Shown: piece after piece, positions 24,623 through 32,458 of the stretch
Layout: each line of letters begins with the position of its first letter
Numbering within the stretch: position 1 is the stretch's first letter
NCBI RefSeq assembly: GCF_001927245.1
Contig: NZ_MJUX01000006.1
Span: forward strand, 248,001 to 312,000
Source of the DNA: Acuticoccus yangtzensis
GTDB lineage: Bacteria > Pseudomonadota > Alphaproteobacteria > Rhizobiales > Amorphaceae
Direction: 5' to 3'
DNA length: 64,000 nucleotides
The notes under the pieces: generated by a model
The model's database searches: none
What the model was told of the DNA's origin: nothing
Seen by the model: only the letters and a program-made list of their open reading frames with translations
Program-made: the position numbers and the translations under genes

Positions 24623-25381
24623 TCAGCGCGGCTCGGCAAGCAAGCCCAGCCGCTCGGCCTTCACCACCGCCTGCGCCATCGTCGACGCATCGAGCTTCAT
24701 GCGCGCCGACTTCAGGTACGTGCGCACGGTATGCTCGGAGAGGCTGGTGATGATGGCGATGTCGGGCACCTCTTTGCCCAGGCTGATCCAGTGCAGCATC
24801 TCCTTCTCGCGCGGGCTCAGCCGGGCGGGCGGCGCTTCGCCGAAGATCTCCGTCGTCGCCCGCGTGTGCAGGATCTGGCCGATCTCCAGGAAGACCGGCA
24901 GTGCGTCGAAGGCGAAATCCTCCCACACGTCGTCCGCCTCGTCGCTGTTGAGCGAGAGGATGCCCCGCTGATTGGCCCGGTTGGTGAGCGGGATGAGAAG
25001 CCCGGTCCGCCCCAGCCCGTGCCGCTGCGCATCGGCGAAGAATTCGTCGACTTCGGGCGTGCCGTCGAAGAGTTCGTGCCACATGAACGGCGTGGTGCGG
25101 CTAAATCCCTCACGGCCGACCGGGTCCACGCGCCAGTATTGTTTGAATAGATACCGCACGAGCCACGTCGGCGGATAGGTCGTGCGGACATAGGGGTCTT
25201 TTTGCGGATCGGCGCCATAGCGGGCGGCCACGTAGGTCACGTGCAGCACCATCGCGAAATGGTCACGAACGAGCCGGACCGCGCGGTTCATGCTGCGCGC
25301 TGTGCGGACCTCATCAACGACGTTGCCCGCCGCCCCGCCGGCCTTCCCGTCATCGTCCGTGGGTTTGGGGCGCTTGCCCAT
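24623..25381 (-). CDS. LuxR-family transcriptional regulator with autoinducer-binding-like domain
   Basis: A 252-residue regulator. The N-terminal region (about residues 30-170) has the size and aromatic pattern of the autoinducer-binding domain: TYPPTWLVRYLFKQYWRVDP matches the W-x-x-x-Y/YxxxD acyl-homoserine-lactone pocket segment, and NQRGILSLNSD follows. The C-terminal LuxR helix-turn-helix is clear: LSPREKEMLHWISLGKEVPD, then SLSEHTVRTYLKSARMKLDA. No luxI-type synthase is in this window, so it may be a LuxR solo. It is divergent from a small unknown gene; a 13-bp palindrome lies in the shared 174-bp control region. Confidence 0.88.
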   Translation of the reverse strand: MGKRPKPTDDDGKAGGAAGNVVDEVRTARSMNRAVRLVRDHFAMVLHVTYVAARYGADPQKDPYVRTTYPPTWLVRYLFKQYWRVDPVGREGFSRTTPFMWHELFDGTPEVDEFFADAQRHGLGRTGLLIPLTNRANQRGILSLNSDEADDVWEDFAFDALPVFLEIGQILHTRATTEIFGEAPPARLSPREKEMLHWISLGKEVPDIAIITSLSEHTVRTYLKSARMKLDASTMAQAVVKAERLGLLAEPR

Positions 25382-25473
25382 AAGGCCGACCAGTGGGTTC
25401 GATCAATCCCGGTTCATTTCAGACAAACGTGGGGTTGCGCAAGGGCAGAGCAGGGGCGCGCTGAGGGCACCCT

Positions 25474-25486
25474 CCCCAATTTGGGG
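25474..25486. promoter_or_regulatory. 13-bp palindrome between luxR and the divergent small gene
   Basis: CCCCAATTTGGGG is a perfect palindrome with one central base, 93 bp from the luxR start and 70 bp before the divergent small gene. Its place suggests an operator, possibly for the LuxR regulator itself, although typical lux boxes are nearer 20 bp. Seen directly; role inferred. Confidence 0.4.
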
Positions 25487-25555
25487 ATATACCGCGTGCG
25501 CCACACAAAAGTTATAAAACAGCACCTTAAACCAATTCGCATTGAGGAGCGCATA

Positions 25556-25822
25556 ATGGCTTCCGCCATTATCGACGATAAATCCCTCGCCATCGCGCAG
25601 ACCTTGTTTGCCAGCGGCAAGCGTTTCGACTCTGCAGCGATCGCCGACGCCCGCTACATGATGGAGGCCATCCATGGCGAAAAGGCGGCGATGACCGCCG
25701 TCGCCATCGCCTGCGACCGCCTCCTAGGGGAGAGGCTGGACGAATCCCGGTTCTGGATGCGAGTCTATCGCTCGATCATCGGGGCGGATACGGCCGACGC
25801 GGATTCAATGGCCATCCATTGA
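25556..25822 (+). CDS. Small hypothetical protein divergent from luxR
   Basis: An 88-residue soluble protein, mostly helical by composition (MASAIIDDKSLAIAQTLFAS ... ARYMMEAIHGEKAAM). The ATG at 25556 has GAGGAG at a good distance and follows a clearly AT-richer leader, so the gene is probably real. I do not recognise a family. Its position, sharing a control region with an autoinducer-type LuxR regulator, suggests it could be a target of that regulator; this is inference. The yebC start follows 66 bp after its stop. Confidence 0.65.
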   Translation: MASAIIDDKSLAIAQTLFASGKRFDSAAIADARYMMEAIHGEKAAMTAVAIACDRLLGERLDESRFWMRVYRSIIGADTADADSMAIH

Positions 25823-25888
25823 TGGCAGCCACCCTACCGTTCACGCCCCTTTGCGGCTAAATACCGCCCACGAGTTGAGGGGACGACG

Positions 25889-26638
25889 ATGGCTGGCCAT
25901 TCCAAGTTCAAGAATATCATGCACCGCAAGGGCGCGCAGGACGCCAAGCGGTCCAAACTTTTCTCCAAGCTGTCGCGCGAAGTCACAGTCGCGGCGAAGA
26001 TGGGGACACCCGATCCTGCGATGAACCCGCGACTGCGCCTCGCCGTCCAGGCGGCCAAGGCGCAGTCCGTGCCGAAGGACGTCATCGAACGGGCGATCAA
26101 GAAGGCGCAGGGCGACGAGGACGCCAACTACGACGAGGTCCGCTACGAGGGTTACGGCCCCGGCGGCGTCGCCGTACTGGTCGAGGCGTTGACCGACAAC
26201 CGCAACCGCACCGCCGGTGTCGTGCGCGCCGCCTTCTCCAAGCACGGCGGGGCGCTCGGCGAAACGGGCTCCGTCGCGTTCATGTTCGACCGCGTCGGCG
26301 AGATCGAATACGGCCCCGAAGCCGGCGATGCCGACAAGGTGATGGAAGCGGCCATCGAAGCCGGTGCCGAGGACGTGGCGTCCGACGAGGAAGGCCACGT
26401 GATCACCTGCACCTTCGAGGACCTCGCCGAGGTCTCCGCCGCCCTGACCGAGCAGCTCGGCGAGCCCGCCGCGGTGTCGATCGTCTGGCGTCCGCAGAAC
26501 ACCACTCCGGTGGACGAGGACAAGGCCGCCACGCTGATGAAGCTCATCGACGTGCTGGAAGACGACGACGACGTCCAGAAGGTGTTCGCGAACTTCGAGA
26601 TCCCGGACGACGTGATGGAGAAGCTCGCCGCGGCCTGA
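25889..26638 (+). CDS. yebC: YebC/PmpR (TACO1) family protein
   Basis: A 249-residue YebC-type protein, nearly invariant in the family: [20 protein letters not shown] at the start, [40 protein letters not shown], and [18 protein letters not shown] in the middle. Members have been described as DNA-binding regulators and, more recently, as translation factors acting on proline-rich stalls. It sits just before the ruvCAB region, an arrangement found across many bacteria. Start ATG has GAGGGGACG upstream. Very sure of family. Confidence 0.96.
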   Translation: MAGHSKFKNIMHRKGAQDAKRSKLFSKLSREVTVAAKMGTPDPAMNPRLRLAVQAAKAQSVPKDVIERAIKKAQGDEDANYDEVRYEGYGPGGVAVLVEALTDNRNRTAGVVRAAFSKHGGALGETGSVAFMFDRVGEIEYGPEAGDADKVMEAAIEAGAEDVASDEEGHVITCTFEDLAEVSAALTEQLGEPAAVSIVWRPQNTTPVDEDKAATLMKLIDVLEDDDDVQKVFANFEIPDDVMEKLAAA

Positions 26639-26665
26639 CCGCAGCGCCCGGCGCCGGGGACCCGA

Positions 26666-27214
26666 ATGCGCATCGGCCACGCCATAACCGCCATGATGGC
26701 GATGGACGAGGCGACGTGGGCCCGCCACGCCAACCCATGGAGCGTATGGACCAGGGTGCCGATCCTGGCCGCCTTCGCCCTCGCCCTTTATGCGCGGGCG
26801 TGGATCGGCGCATGGGCCGCGCTCCCCGTCGCTGCGCTCGTCGTGTGGACCTTCCTCAACCCCCGCGTCTTCCCGCCGCCCCGCGACCTCACGTCCTGGG
26901 CGGCCCGCGGGGTGATGGGCGAGCGGCTGTGGCTGGCGCGCAGGACACGGCCGATCCCGCGACACCACGTGCATGCTGCCACGGCGCTCCTCGCCGCCTC
27001 CGCCCTCGGCCTTCCCGTCCTCGCCTACGGCCTCGTCGTCCTCGATCCATGGGCGACGGCCTGCGGCACCCTCCTCGCCTCCGGCGCCAAGCTCTGGTTC
27101 GTCGACCGCATGGCCTGGCTCACCGACGAGATGGACGGCGCCACGCAAGCCCCTGGCGGCAGGATCGGCGAGACAGCGGGGGACCGTTCCGCCGGATCCG
27201 ATGAGAACGGGTGA
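26666..27214 (+). CDS. Small membrane protein, DUF6653-like
   Basis: A 182-residue protein with hydrophobic segments around residues 34-60 (two short helices: [20 protein letters not shown] and [11 protein letters not shown]) and 105-145. The motif [18 protein letters not shown] near the start resembles the DUF6653 family of small integral membrane proteins; this is from memory. An in-frame ATG at 26693 or 26699 is also possible as start. It lies 27 bp after yebC and 92 bp before ruvC, probably in the same transcript. Function unknown. Confidence 0.72.
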   Translation: MRIGHAITAMMAMDEATWARHANPWSVWTRVPILAAFALALYARAWIGAWAALPVAALVVWTFLNPRVFPPPRDLTSWAARGVMGERLWLARRTRPIPRHHVHAATALLAASALGLPVLAYGLVVLDPWATACGTLLASGAKLWFVDRMAWLTDEMDGATQAPGGRIGETAGDRSAGSDENG

Positions 27215-27306
27215 CGAACGGTTCACTCCTGGCTGATAGTGCTGAACGTCCGAGGTGCGGGCCCTCGTTCCGTCCGTGCCGCACGTGTCCGGGCGAAGGG
27301 GTTCTC

Positions 27307-27804
27307 ATGGTCACCATTTTGGGCATCGATCCGGGCTTGCAGGCGACCGGCTGGGGGGCGATCCGTGTCAACGGCTCCGCGCTCGCCTTCGTCGGCTCCG
27401 GGACGATCACCTCGAACCCCAAGGCCGCGCTCGCCGACCGCCTCGCCACGCTCTATGCTGGGCTGGAACGGGTGCTGACCGAGATCGCGCCGGACGAGAC
27501 CGCCGTGGAGGCGACCTTCGTCTCGCGCGACGGTACGGCCACCTTGAAGCTCGGCCAGGCGCGCGGCATCGCGCTTCTCGCCCCCGCCGTCCGCGGCTTG
27601 CCGGTGGCCGAATATGCGCCGAACCTCGTCAAGAAGACCGTCGTCGGCGCGGGCCATGCCGACAAGCGCCAGATCCGGCATATGATCGGCGTGCTGCTTC
27701 CGAAATCCACCGCCCGGTCCGACCATGCTGCCGACGCGCTCGCCATCGCCATCTGCCACGCCAGCCACAGGCGCGCGCGCACCCGCATCGCCGCGGCGGC
27801 CTGA
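27307..27804 (+). CDS. ruvC: Holliday junction resolvase
   Basis: RuvC, the endonuclease that cuts Holliday junctions in the RuvABC complex. The 165-residue product starts [17 protein letters not shown], with the first catalytic Asp in GIDPG. The second acidic site is in [20 protein letters not shown], and the C-terminal [20 protein letters not shown] carries the last acidic residues. Length is slightly short but normal for rhizobial forms. It is followed closely by ruvA and ruvB on the same strand; ruvC-A-B is the usual alphaproteobacterial order. Confidence 0.96.
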   Translation: MVTILGIDPGLQATGWGAIRVNGSALAFVGSGTITSNPKAALADRLATLYAGLERVLTEIAPDETAVEATFVSRDGTATLKLGQARGIALLAPAVRGLPVAEYAPNLVKKTVVGAGHADKRQIRHMIGVLLPKSTARSDHAADALAIAICHASHRRARTRIAAAA

Positions 27805-27825
27805 CCTGCCGATGGAGGGACGCCG

Positions 27826-28437
27826 ATGATCGGCCGCCTGAAGGGCACCGTCGCCGAGATCGACCGCGAGGCGCTGATCGTCGACGTCAACGGCGTCGGC
27901 TACGAGGTCTTCACGCCGCTGTCCGACCTTGCCCGCGCGGTGCCGGGCGAGGCGGTGACGCTCGTCATCGAAACGCTGGTGCGCGAGGACCTCATCCGCC
28001 TCTACGGCTTCCGCGACCATGCGGCGCGGGACTGGTTCCGCCTGCTGCAGAGCGTTCAGGGCGTCGGTGCCAAGGTCGCGCTGGCGGTCCTGTCGGTGCT
28101 GCCGCCGGACCAGCTCGCGACGGCGATCGCGATGAACGACCGGGTGGCGATCGCCCGCGCCCCCGGCGTCGGCAAGCGGGTGGCCGAGCGGATCGCGACC
28201 GAGCTGAAATCGAAGGCCCCGGCGCCCGGCATCGCGATCGCGGCGGCGGGCCTCGGCGCGGGGGGCACCCCGGCGGCTGCGGCGGACGAGGCGCTGGCGG
28301 ATGCGGTCTCGGCGCTCGCCAATCTCGGCTATGACGAGGCCTCGGCCCGCGCGGCGGCGATGACCGCGCGCGCCGAGCGGCCCGAGGCGGGTGCGGCGGA
28401 GCTGATCCGCGCCGGCCTGAAGGCGCTGGCCTCATGA
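27826..28437 (+). CDS. ruvA: Holliday junction DNA helicase subunit RuvA
   Basis: RuvA binds four-way junctions and loads RuvB. The 203-residue protein has the N-terminal OB fold ([32 protein letters not shown]), the helix-hairpin-helix core ([20 protein letters not shown] and [19 protein letters not shown]) and the C-terminal domain that contacts RuvB ([19 protein letters not shown]). Its last bases overlap the ruvB start by four (ATGA), indicating coupled translation. Confidence 0.96.
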   Translation: MIGRLKGTVAEIDREALIVDVNGVGYEVFTPLSDLARAVPGEAVTLVIETLVREDLIRLYGFRDHAARDWFRLLQSVQGVGAKVALAVLSVLPPDQLATAIAMNDRVAIARAPGVGKRVAERIATELKSKAPAPGIAIAAAGLGAGGTPAAAADEALADAVSALANLGYDEASARAAAMTARAERPEAGAAELIRAGLKALAS

Positions 28438-29453
28438 GCGAGCGCCTTCAATCGCCGGACGAGCAGCCGGACGACCACGACCGCGCGCTGCGGCCGCAGC
28501 GGCTCGCCGAGTTCATCGGCCAGCCGGCGGCGCGCGCGAACCTGGAAGTCTTCGTGAAGGCGGCCAGCGCCCGTGCCGAAGCGCTCGACCACGTGCTTCT
28601 GGTCGGCCCGCCCGGCCTCGGCAAGACCACTTTGGCGCAGATCGTCGCCAAGGAGCTCGGCGTCGGCTTCCGCTCCACCTCCGGCCCCGTGATCGCCAAG
28701 GCGGGCGACCTCGCCGCGCTCCTCACCAATCTCGAAGAGCGCGACGTCCTCTTCATCGACGAGATCCACCGCCTGTCGCCGCACGTGGAGGAGATCCTCT
28801 ATCCGGCGATGGAGGATTTTCAGCTCGACCTCATCATCGGCGAGGGTCCTGCGGCGCGCTCGGTGAAGATCGACCTCGCGAAATTCACCCTGGTCGGCGC
28901 CACCACCCGTCTCGGCCTGCTGACGACGCCGCTGCGCGACCGTTTCGGGATCCCTCTGCGCCTCGAATTCTACTCGGTGGAGGACCTCACCACGATCGTC
29001 CGGCGCGGCGCCTCCCTCATGGGGATCGCCACCACCGACGCGGGCGCGGCGGAGATCGCGCGGCGTTCGCGCGGCACCCCGCGCATCGCCGGTCGTCTGT
29101 TACGGCGGGTGCGGGATTTCGCCATCGTCGGCGGTGCGGATGCGATCGACCGGGACATCGCCGACAGCGCCCTTCTGCGTCTCGACGTCGACGCGGCGGG
29201 TCTCGACGCGCTGGACCGGCGCTATCTGATGCTGATCGCCGAGCACTATGGCGGCGGCCCGGTCGGCATCGAGACCCTGGCGGCCGCCCTCTCCGAGCCG
29301 CGCGACGCGCTGGAAGACATCGTCGAGCCCTACCTTCTCCAACAGGGCTACCTCCAGCGCACCCCGCGCGGCCGCCTCCTCACGGCGCGGGCGTTCCAGC
29401 ACCTCGGCATGACTCCGCCGAAGGGCCCGGACCAAGGCATTCTCTTCGGCTGA
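28434..29453 (+). CDS. ruvB: Holliday junction DNA helicase subunit RuvB
   Basis: AAA+ motor that drives branch migration. The 339-residue protein has Walker A in [13 protein letters not shown], Walker B in LFIDEIHRL, sensor 1 and arginine finger region [18 protein letters not shown], and the C-terminal winged helix ending QHLGMTPP. All key residues appear intact. It is the last gene of the ruv operon; a long inverted repeat and a second hairpin follow immediately, before convergent ubiA. Confidence 0.97.
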   Translation: MSERLQSPDEQPDDHDRALRPQRLAEFIGQPAARANLEVFVKAASARAEALDHVLLVGPPGLGKTTLAQIVAKELGVGFRSTSGPVIAKAGDLAALLTNLEERDVLFIDEIHRLSPHVEEILYPAMEDFQLDLIIGEGPAARSVKIDLAKFTLVGATTRLGLLTTPLRDRFGIPLRLEFYSVEDLTTIVRRGASLMGIATTDAGAAEIARRSRGTPRIAGRLLRRVRDFAIVGGADAIDRDIADSALLRLDVDAAGLDALDRRYLMLIAEHYGGGPVGIETLAAALSEPRDALEDIVEPYLLQQGYLQRTPRGRLLTARAFQHLGMTPPKGPDQGILFG

Positions 29454-29456
29454 TCG

Positions 29457-29567
29457 TTCGAAGGATCGGGGCGGGGTCAAGTGTCCGCGCGGAGCCACGC
29501 GCAGTCCGCTTCTTCAGCGGGCGAGCATGGCGAGCACGGGCACTTGACCCGGTCCCGATCCTTCGAA
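29457..29567. repeat. Long inverted repeat directly after ruvB
   Basis: A 27-base arm (29457-29483, starting TTCGAAGGATCGGG) is matched by its near-perfect reverse complement at 29541-29567, differing only at two or three central positions. The 57-base spacer is GC-rich and can itself fold. The repeat starts 4 bp after the ruvB stop. It could be a large transcript-end hairpin or a repeated extragenic element. No transposase or target-site duplication is visible, so an insertion sequence is unlikely. Confidence 0.8.
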
Positions 29568-29583
29568 GCCTTGTATCAGGGTG

Positions 29584-29612
29584 TCAGCTCGGGCTTCTTC
29601 AGCCCGAACTGA
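29584..29612. terminator. Hairpin between convergent ruvB and ubiA
   Basis: TCAGCTCGGGCT at 29584-29595 pairs with AGCCCGAACTGA at 29601-29612 with one mismatch around a 5-base loop. It lies between the ends of two convergent genes and probably helps terminate both, although the T-run is poor. Confidence 0.5.
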
Positions 29613-29699
29613 CCCCTGCCCGCTGGCGAAGCGGGGGGAGCGCGAGGGGGGAACGCCCTCGCGGGGCGATCCAACTCACAATGGCGCCGTCGTTCCGCC

Positions 29700-30650
29700 T
29701 CAGAGTCCCCGCATCCCCCCATCCGCGACCAGGCCGGCGAAGAAGAGCCACCCCGCCCACCGGTTGGACTTGAACGCGGCAAGGCAGGCGGCGGGATCGT
29801 CCGGCGACAGGCGCACCACCTGGCGGGCAAGATGCAGCGCGAAGGCGGCGAGGCCGATGAAGGACAGCACCCCGCCCCCCGCCAGCACCACAGCGGCGGT
29901 GAACATCGCCAGCGCCAGCGCGTAGGGGATGCCGACGCCGAGCTTATCGTTGCCTGAGAAGAGCCGCGCGGTGGAGCGCACGCCGATGATGGCATCGTCA
30001 CGCCGGTCCTGATGGGCGTAGATCGTATCGTAGCCCACGGTCCAGGCGATGCTGCCGAGATAGAGCGCCACCGGGGCCCACCCCACTGAGGCGAAGGTGG
30101 CGGACCAGCCGACGAAAGCGCCCCAGGAGAAGGCGAACCCGAGGACCAGTTGCGGCCAGTCCGTCACCCGCTTGGCGAGCGGATAGAACGCCACGATGGC
30201 GAGGGACCCGAACGCCAGCAGCACCGTGAAGGCGTTGAACTGCAGCACCACCGCGAGGCCGACGAAGGCGAGGCCGACCATGAAGAGCATCGCCGCTTCG
30301 ACCTTCACCTGGCCGGAGGGGATCGGCCGGGAGCGGGTTCGTTCGACGTTGGCGTCGATGTCACGGTCGAGGATGTCGTTGTAGGTGCAGCCTGCGCCGC
30401 GCATGACGATGGCGCCGACCATCAACAGGACGAGATGCCACACGTTGGGTCCGGTGCCGGCCGCGACTCCGGCGAGCGCCACGCTCCACCAGCAGGGCCA
30501 CAGCAGCAGCCACCAGCCGATCGGCCGGTCGAACCGGGCGAGGCGGGCGTAGGGCCGCAGCGGTGCGGGCAGGAAGCGATCGACGATGTTGCGCACGGGC
30601 GCGTCGGCCACGCGGCCGTGGTTCAGGGTGGGGTCTGCCTGTGTCGACAC
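29700..30650 (-). CDS. ubiA: 4-hydroxybenzoate polyprenyltransferase
   Basis: Integral membrane prenyltransferase that attaches the polyprenyl tail to 4-hydroxybenzoate in ubiquinone synthesis. The 316-residue product shows the first aspartate-rich motif NDILDRDID and the second YDTIYAHQDRRDD, both needed for magnesium-pyrophosphate binding, and eight or nine hydrophobic helices starting at RPIGWWLLLWPCWWSVALA. The GTG at 30650 was chosen because AAGGAG lies six bases upstream; the longer frame upstream is proline- and arginine-rich and not family-like. A single gene, divergent from purD. Confidence 0.94.
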   Translation of the reverse strand: MSTQADPTLNHGRVADAPVRNIVDRFLPAPLRPYARLARFDRPIGWWLLLWPCWWSVALAGVAAGTGPNVWHLVLLMVGAIVMRGAGCTYNDILDRDIDANVERTRSRPIPSGQVKVEAAMLFMVGLAFVGLAVVLQFNAFTVLLAFGSLAIVAFYPLAKRVTDWPQLVLGFAFSWGAFVGWSATFASVGWAPVALYLGSIAWTVGYDTIYAHQDRRDDAIIGVRSTARLFSGNDKLGVGIPYALALAMFTAAVVLAGGGVLSFIGLAAFALHLARQVVRLSPDDPAACLAAFKSNRWAGWLFFAGLVADGGMRGL

Positions 30651-30969
30651 TGTCGCTCCTTCATCGCATTGCGCCGGACGGCGAGGCGTCGGCGCCGGTT
30701 CGCCGCGCTCGGGCGGTCCCGTCGCGGCCGGTCCACTCCGCCCCCGGAGACGCGGCACGGTTCTCACCTTCCGCTCCGGGAGCCTGCGCGGCCGGCTTCA
30801 CGCCGCGCTTTCGCCGCGCGCGGAGTTTCACCCATGCCGTCGCATGGTCTATGACGGCCCGCAAACCCCTGCGCGGATTTTCCTCCCTCCCCGGTGTGGA
30901 GACCCGCGCAGCCATCCCGTCAATCCGGAACGCCTGCGTGGCACCGGCAAGGAATAGGATCGTCGCGGC
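30651..30969. other. Divergent intergenic region between ubiA and purD
   Basis: A 319-bp GC-rich stretch that must contain the promoters of ubiA and purD. Short open frames occur on both strands but read as Arg/Pro-rich chance translations. I see no clear operator or RNA element. Confidence 0.35.
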
Positions 30970-32226
30970 ATGTCGTCTGTGTCAGAGGCCCCATCCGGGG
31001 CGCGGGTCTTGATCGTCGGTTCGGGCGGGCGCGAGCATGCGCTGGCCGCGGCGGTCAAACGCTCGCCCAAGGTGGCGCATCTGATGGTGGCGGGCGGCCC
31101 CAATGCGGGCCTCGCCGCCATCGCCGAGGAGGTCACCGACATCGACGCCGCGGCGGCCACCGCCGATCTCGTCATCATCGGCCCCGAGGGACCGCTGGCG
31201 GAGGGCCTCGCGGACCGTCTGCGCGCGGCGGGGCGGGTGGTGTTCGGCCCCTCGGCGGAGGCGGCGCAACTTGAATCCTCCAAGGCCTACACCAAGCACG
31301 TCTGCGCCATCCTGGGCCTGCCGACCGCGAAGGCCGAGATCGCCGAGAGCCTCGAAGATGCGCTGGCGGCGTTGAAGCGCATGGGCGCCCCCGTGGTTGT
31401 GAAGGCAGACGGCCTCGCCGCCGGCAAAGGCGTCGTGATGGCCGAGACCATGGAGGAGGCCGAGGCCGCGGTGCGCGACGCCATGGACGGCGCGTTCGGC
31501 GAGGCCGGCCACCGCGTGGTGCTGGAGGAAAAGCTCACCGGCCCCGAGGTCAGCCTGTTCGCCCTGTCGGACGGCAACGTCGTGCGCGAGTTCGCCTCCG
31601 CGCGCGACTACAAGCGGGCCTTCGACGGTGACGAGGGCCCCAACACCGGCGGCATGGGCGCCGTCTCCCCCGCCCCCGGCTTCACCGACGAGCTGGCCGA
31701 GGAGGCGATGACCACCATCGTGCGGCCGACGCTGGACTGGCTGGCCGACCGCGGCACGCCCTATATCGGCGTCCTTTACGCCGGGCTGATGCTGACCGAG
31801 GACGGGCCGAAGCTGATCGAATACAACGTGCGCTTCGGCGACCCGGAGTGTCAGATCATGTGGGAGCGCGTCACCAGCGACCCCTACGAGCTGATCTATG
31901 CGACCGCGGCGGGCACCTTGGAGACGGCGCCGCTGACCTTGTCGGACGGCAGTGCGGTCGGTGTCGTGGTGGCGGCGAACGGCTATCCGGGGCCGGTCGA
32001 GAAGGGCGAGCCGATCCGCGGTCTCGACGAAGTCGCGGCGGCGGGTGCGGCGGTGTTCCACGCCGGGACGCGGCCGGAGGGCGGCGAGGTACTGTCCAAC
32101 GGCGGGCGGGTGCTGACCGTTGTCGCCACCGGGCCGACGGTGGCGGAGGCGCGGCGTGACGTTTACGCGGCGTTGACGCATCTCGACTGGCCGGGCGGCC
32201 GGATGCGGACAGACATCGCCCAATAA
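30970..32226 (+). CDS. purD: Phosphoribosylamine-glycine ligase (GAR synthetase)
   Basis: PurD catalyses the second step of de novo purine synthesis, joining glycine to phosphoribosylamine with ATP. The 418-residue protein has VLIVGSGGREHALAAAVKRS near the start, the ATP-grasp region with VVVKADGLAAGKGVVMAE, SLFALSDGN, DGDEGPNTGGMGAVSPAP, and FGDPECQIMW at the metal site. Length and motifs are normal. It is a single gene, with no other pur gene adjacent. Confidence 0.96.
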   Translation: MSSVSEAPSGARVLIVGSGGREHALAAAVKRSPKVAHLMVAGGPNAGLAAIAEEVTDIDAAAATADLVIIGPEGPLAEGLADRLRAAGRVVFGPSAEAAQLESSKAYTKHVCAILGLPTAKAEIAESLEDALAALKRMGAPVVVKADGLAAGKGVVMAETMEEAEAAVRDAMDGAFGEAGHRVVLEEKLTGPEVSLFALSDGNVVREFASARDYKRAFDGDEGPNTGGMGAVSPAPGFTDELAEEAMTTIVRPTLDWLADRGTPYIGVLYAGLMLTEDGPKLIEYNVRFGDPECQIMWERVTSDPYELIYATAAGTLETAPLTLSDGSAVGVVVAANGYPGPVEKGEPIRGLDEVAAAGAAVFHAGTRPEGGEVLSNGGRVLTVVATGPTVAEARRDVYAALTHLDWPGGRMRTDIAQ

Positions 32227-32458
32227 ACCGCACCACCTGCGGCCTGTTTGTGGCGAACGGCACCCCGAAGCCATGAACAAGCCGCAATAACTCGCGTATT
32301 CGCAATCAACCACCAACATAACTCGCACAAAAATCTTCTGCAACCGCAGATGTGCGAGAGGCACAACGCGCAGCGGCGCACATTCGACCTCCTGAACATG
32401 CAGAACGCGGCGCACGACACCTTGTCCGAACAAGGGCGCGCCGCCCAGGAGGACCGCG
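32227..32458. promoter_or_regulatory. AT-richer upstream region of the beta-helix gene with a repeated 9-mer
   Basis: A 232-bp region clearly lower in GC than its surroundings. ATAACTCGC occurs twice in direct orientation at 32287-32295 and 32318-32326, 31 bp apart, close to three helical turns, a spacing that would put two bound proteins on one face. An AGGAGG sequence (in CCAGGAGGACCGCG) sits just before the ATG at 32459. Promoter of the secreted protein gene is expected here. Confidence 0.4.

Noticed and set aside
29457-29567. Possible insertion-sequence ends
   Set aside because: Only 57 bp separate the arms, no transposase is encoded and no target duplication is seen.
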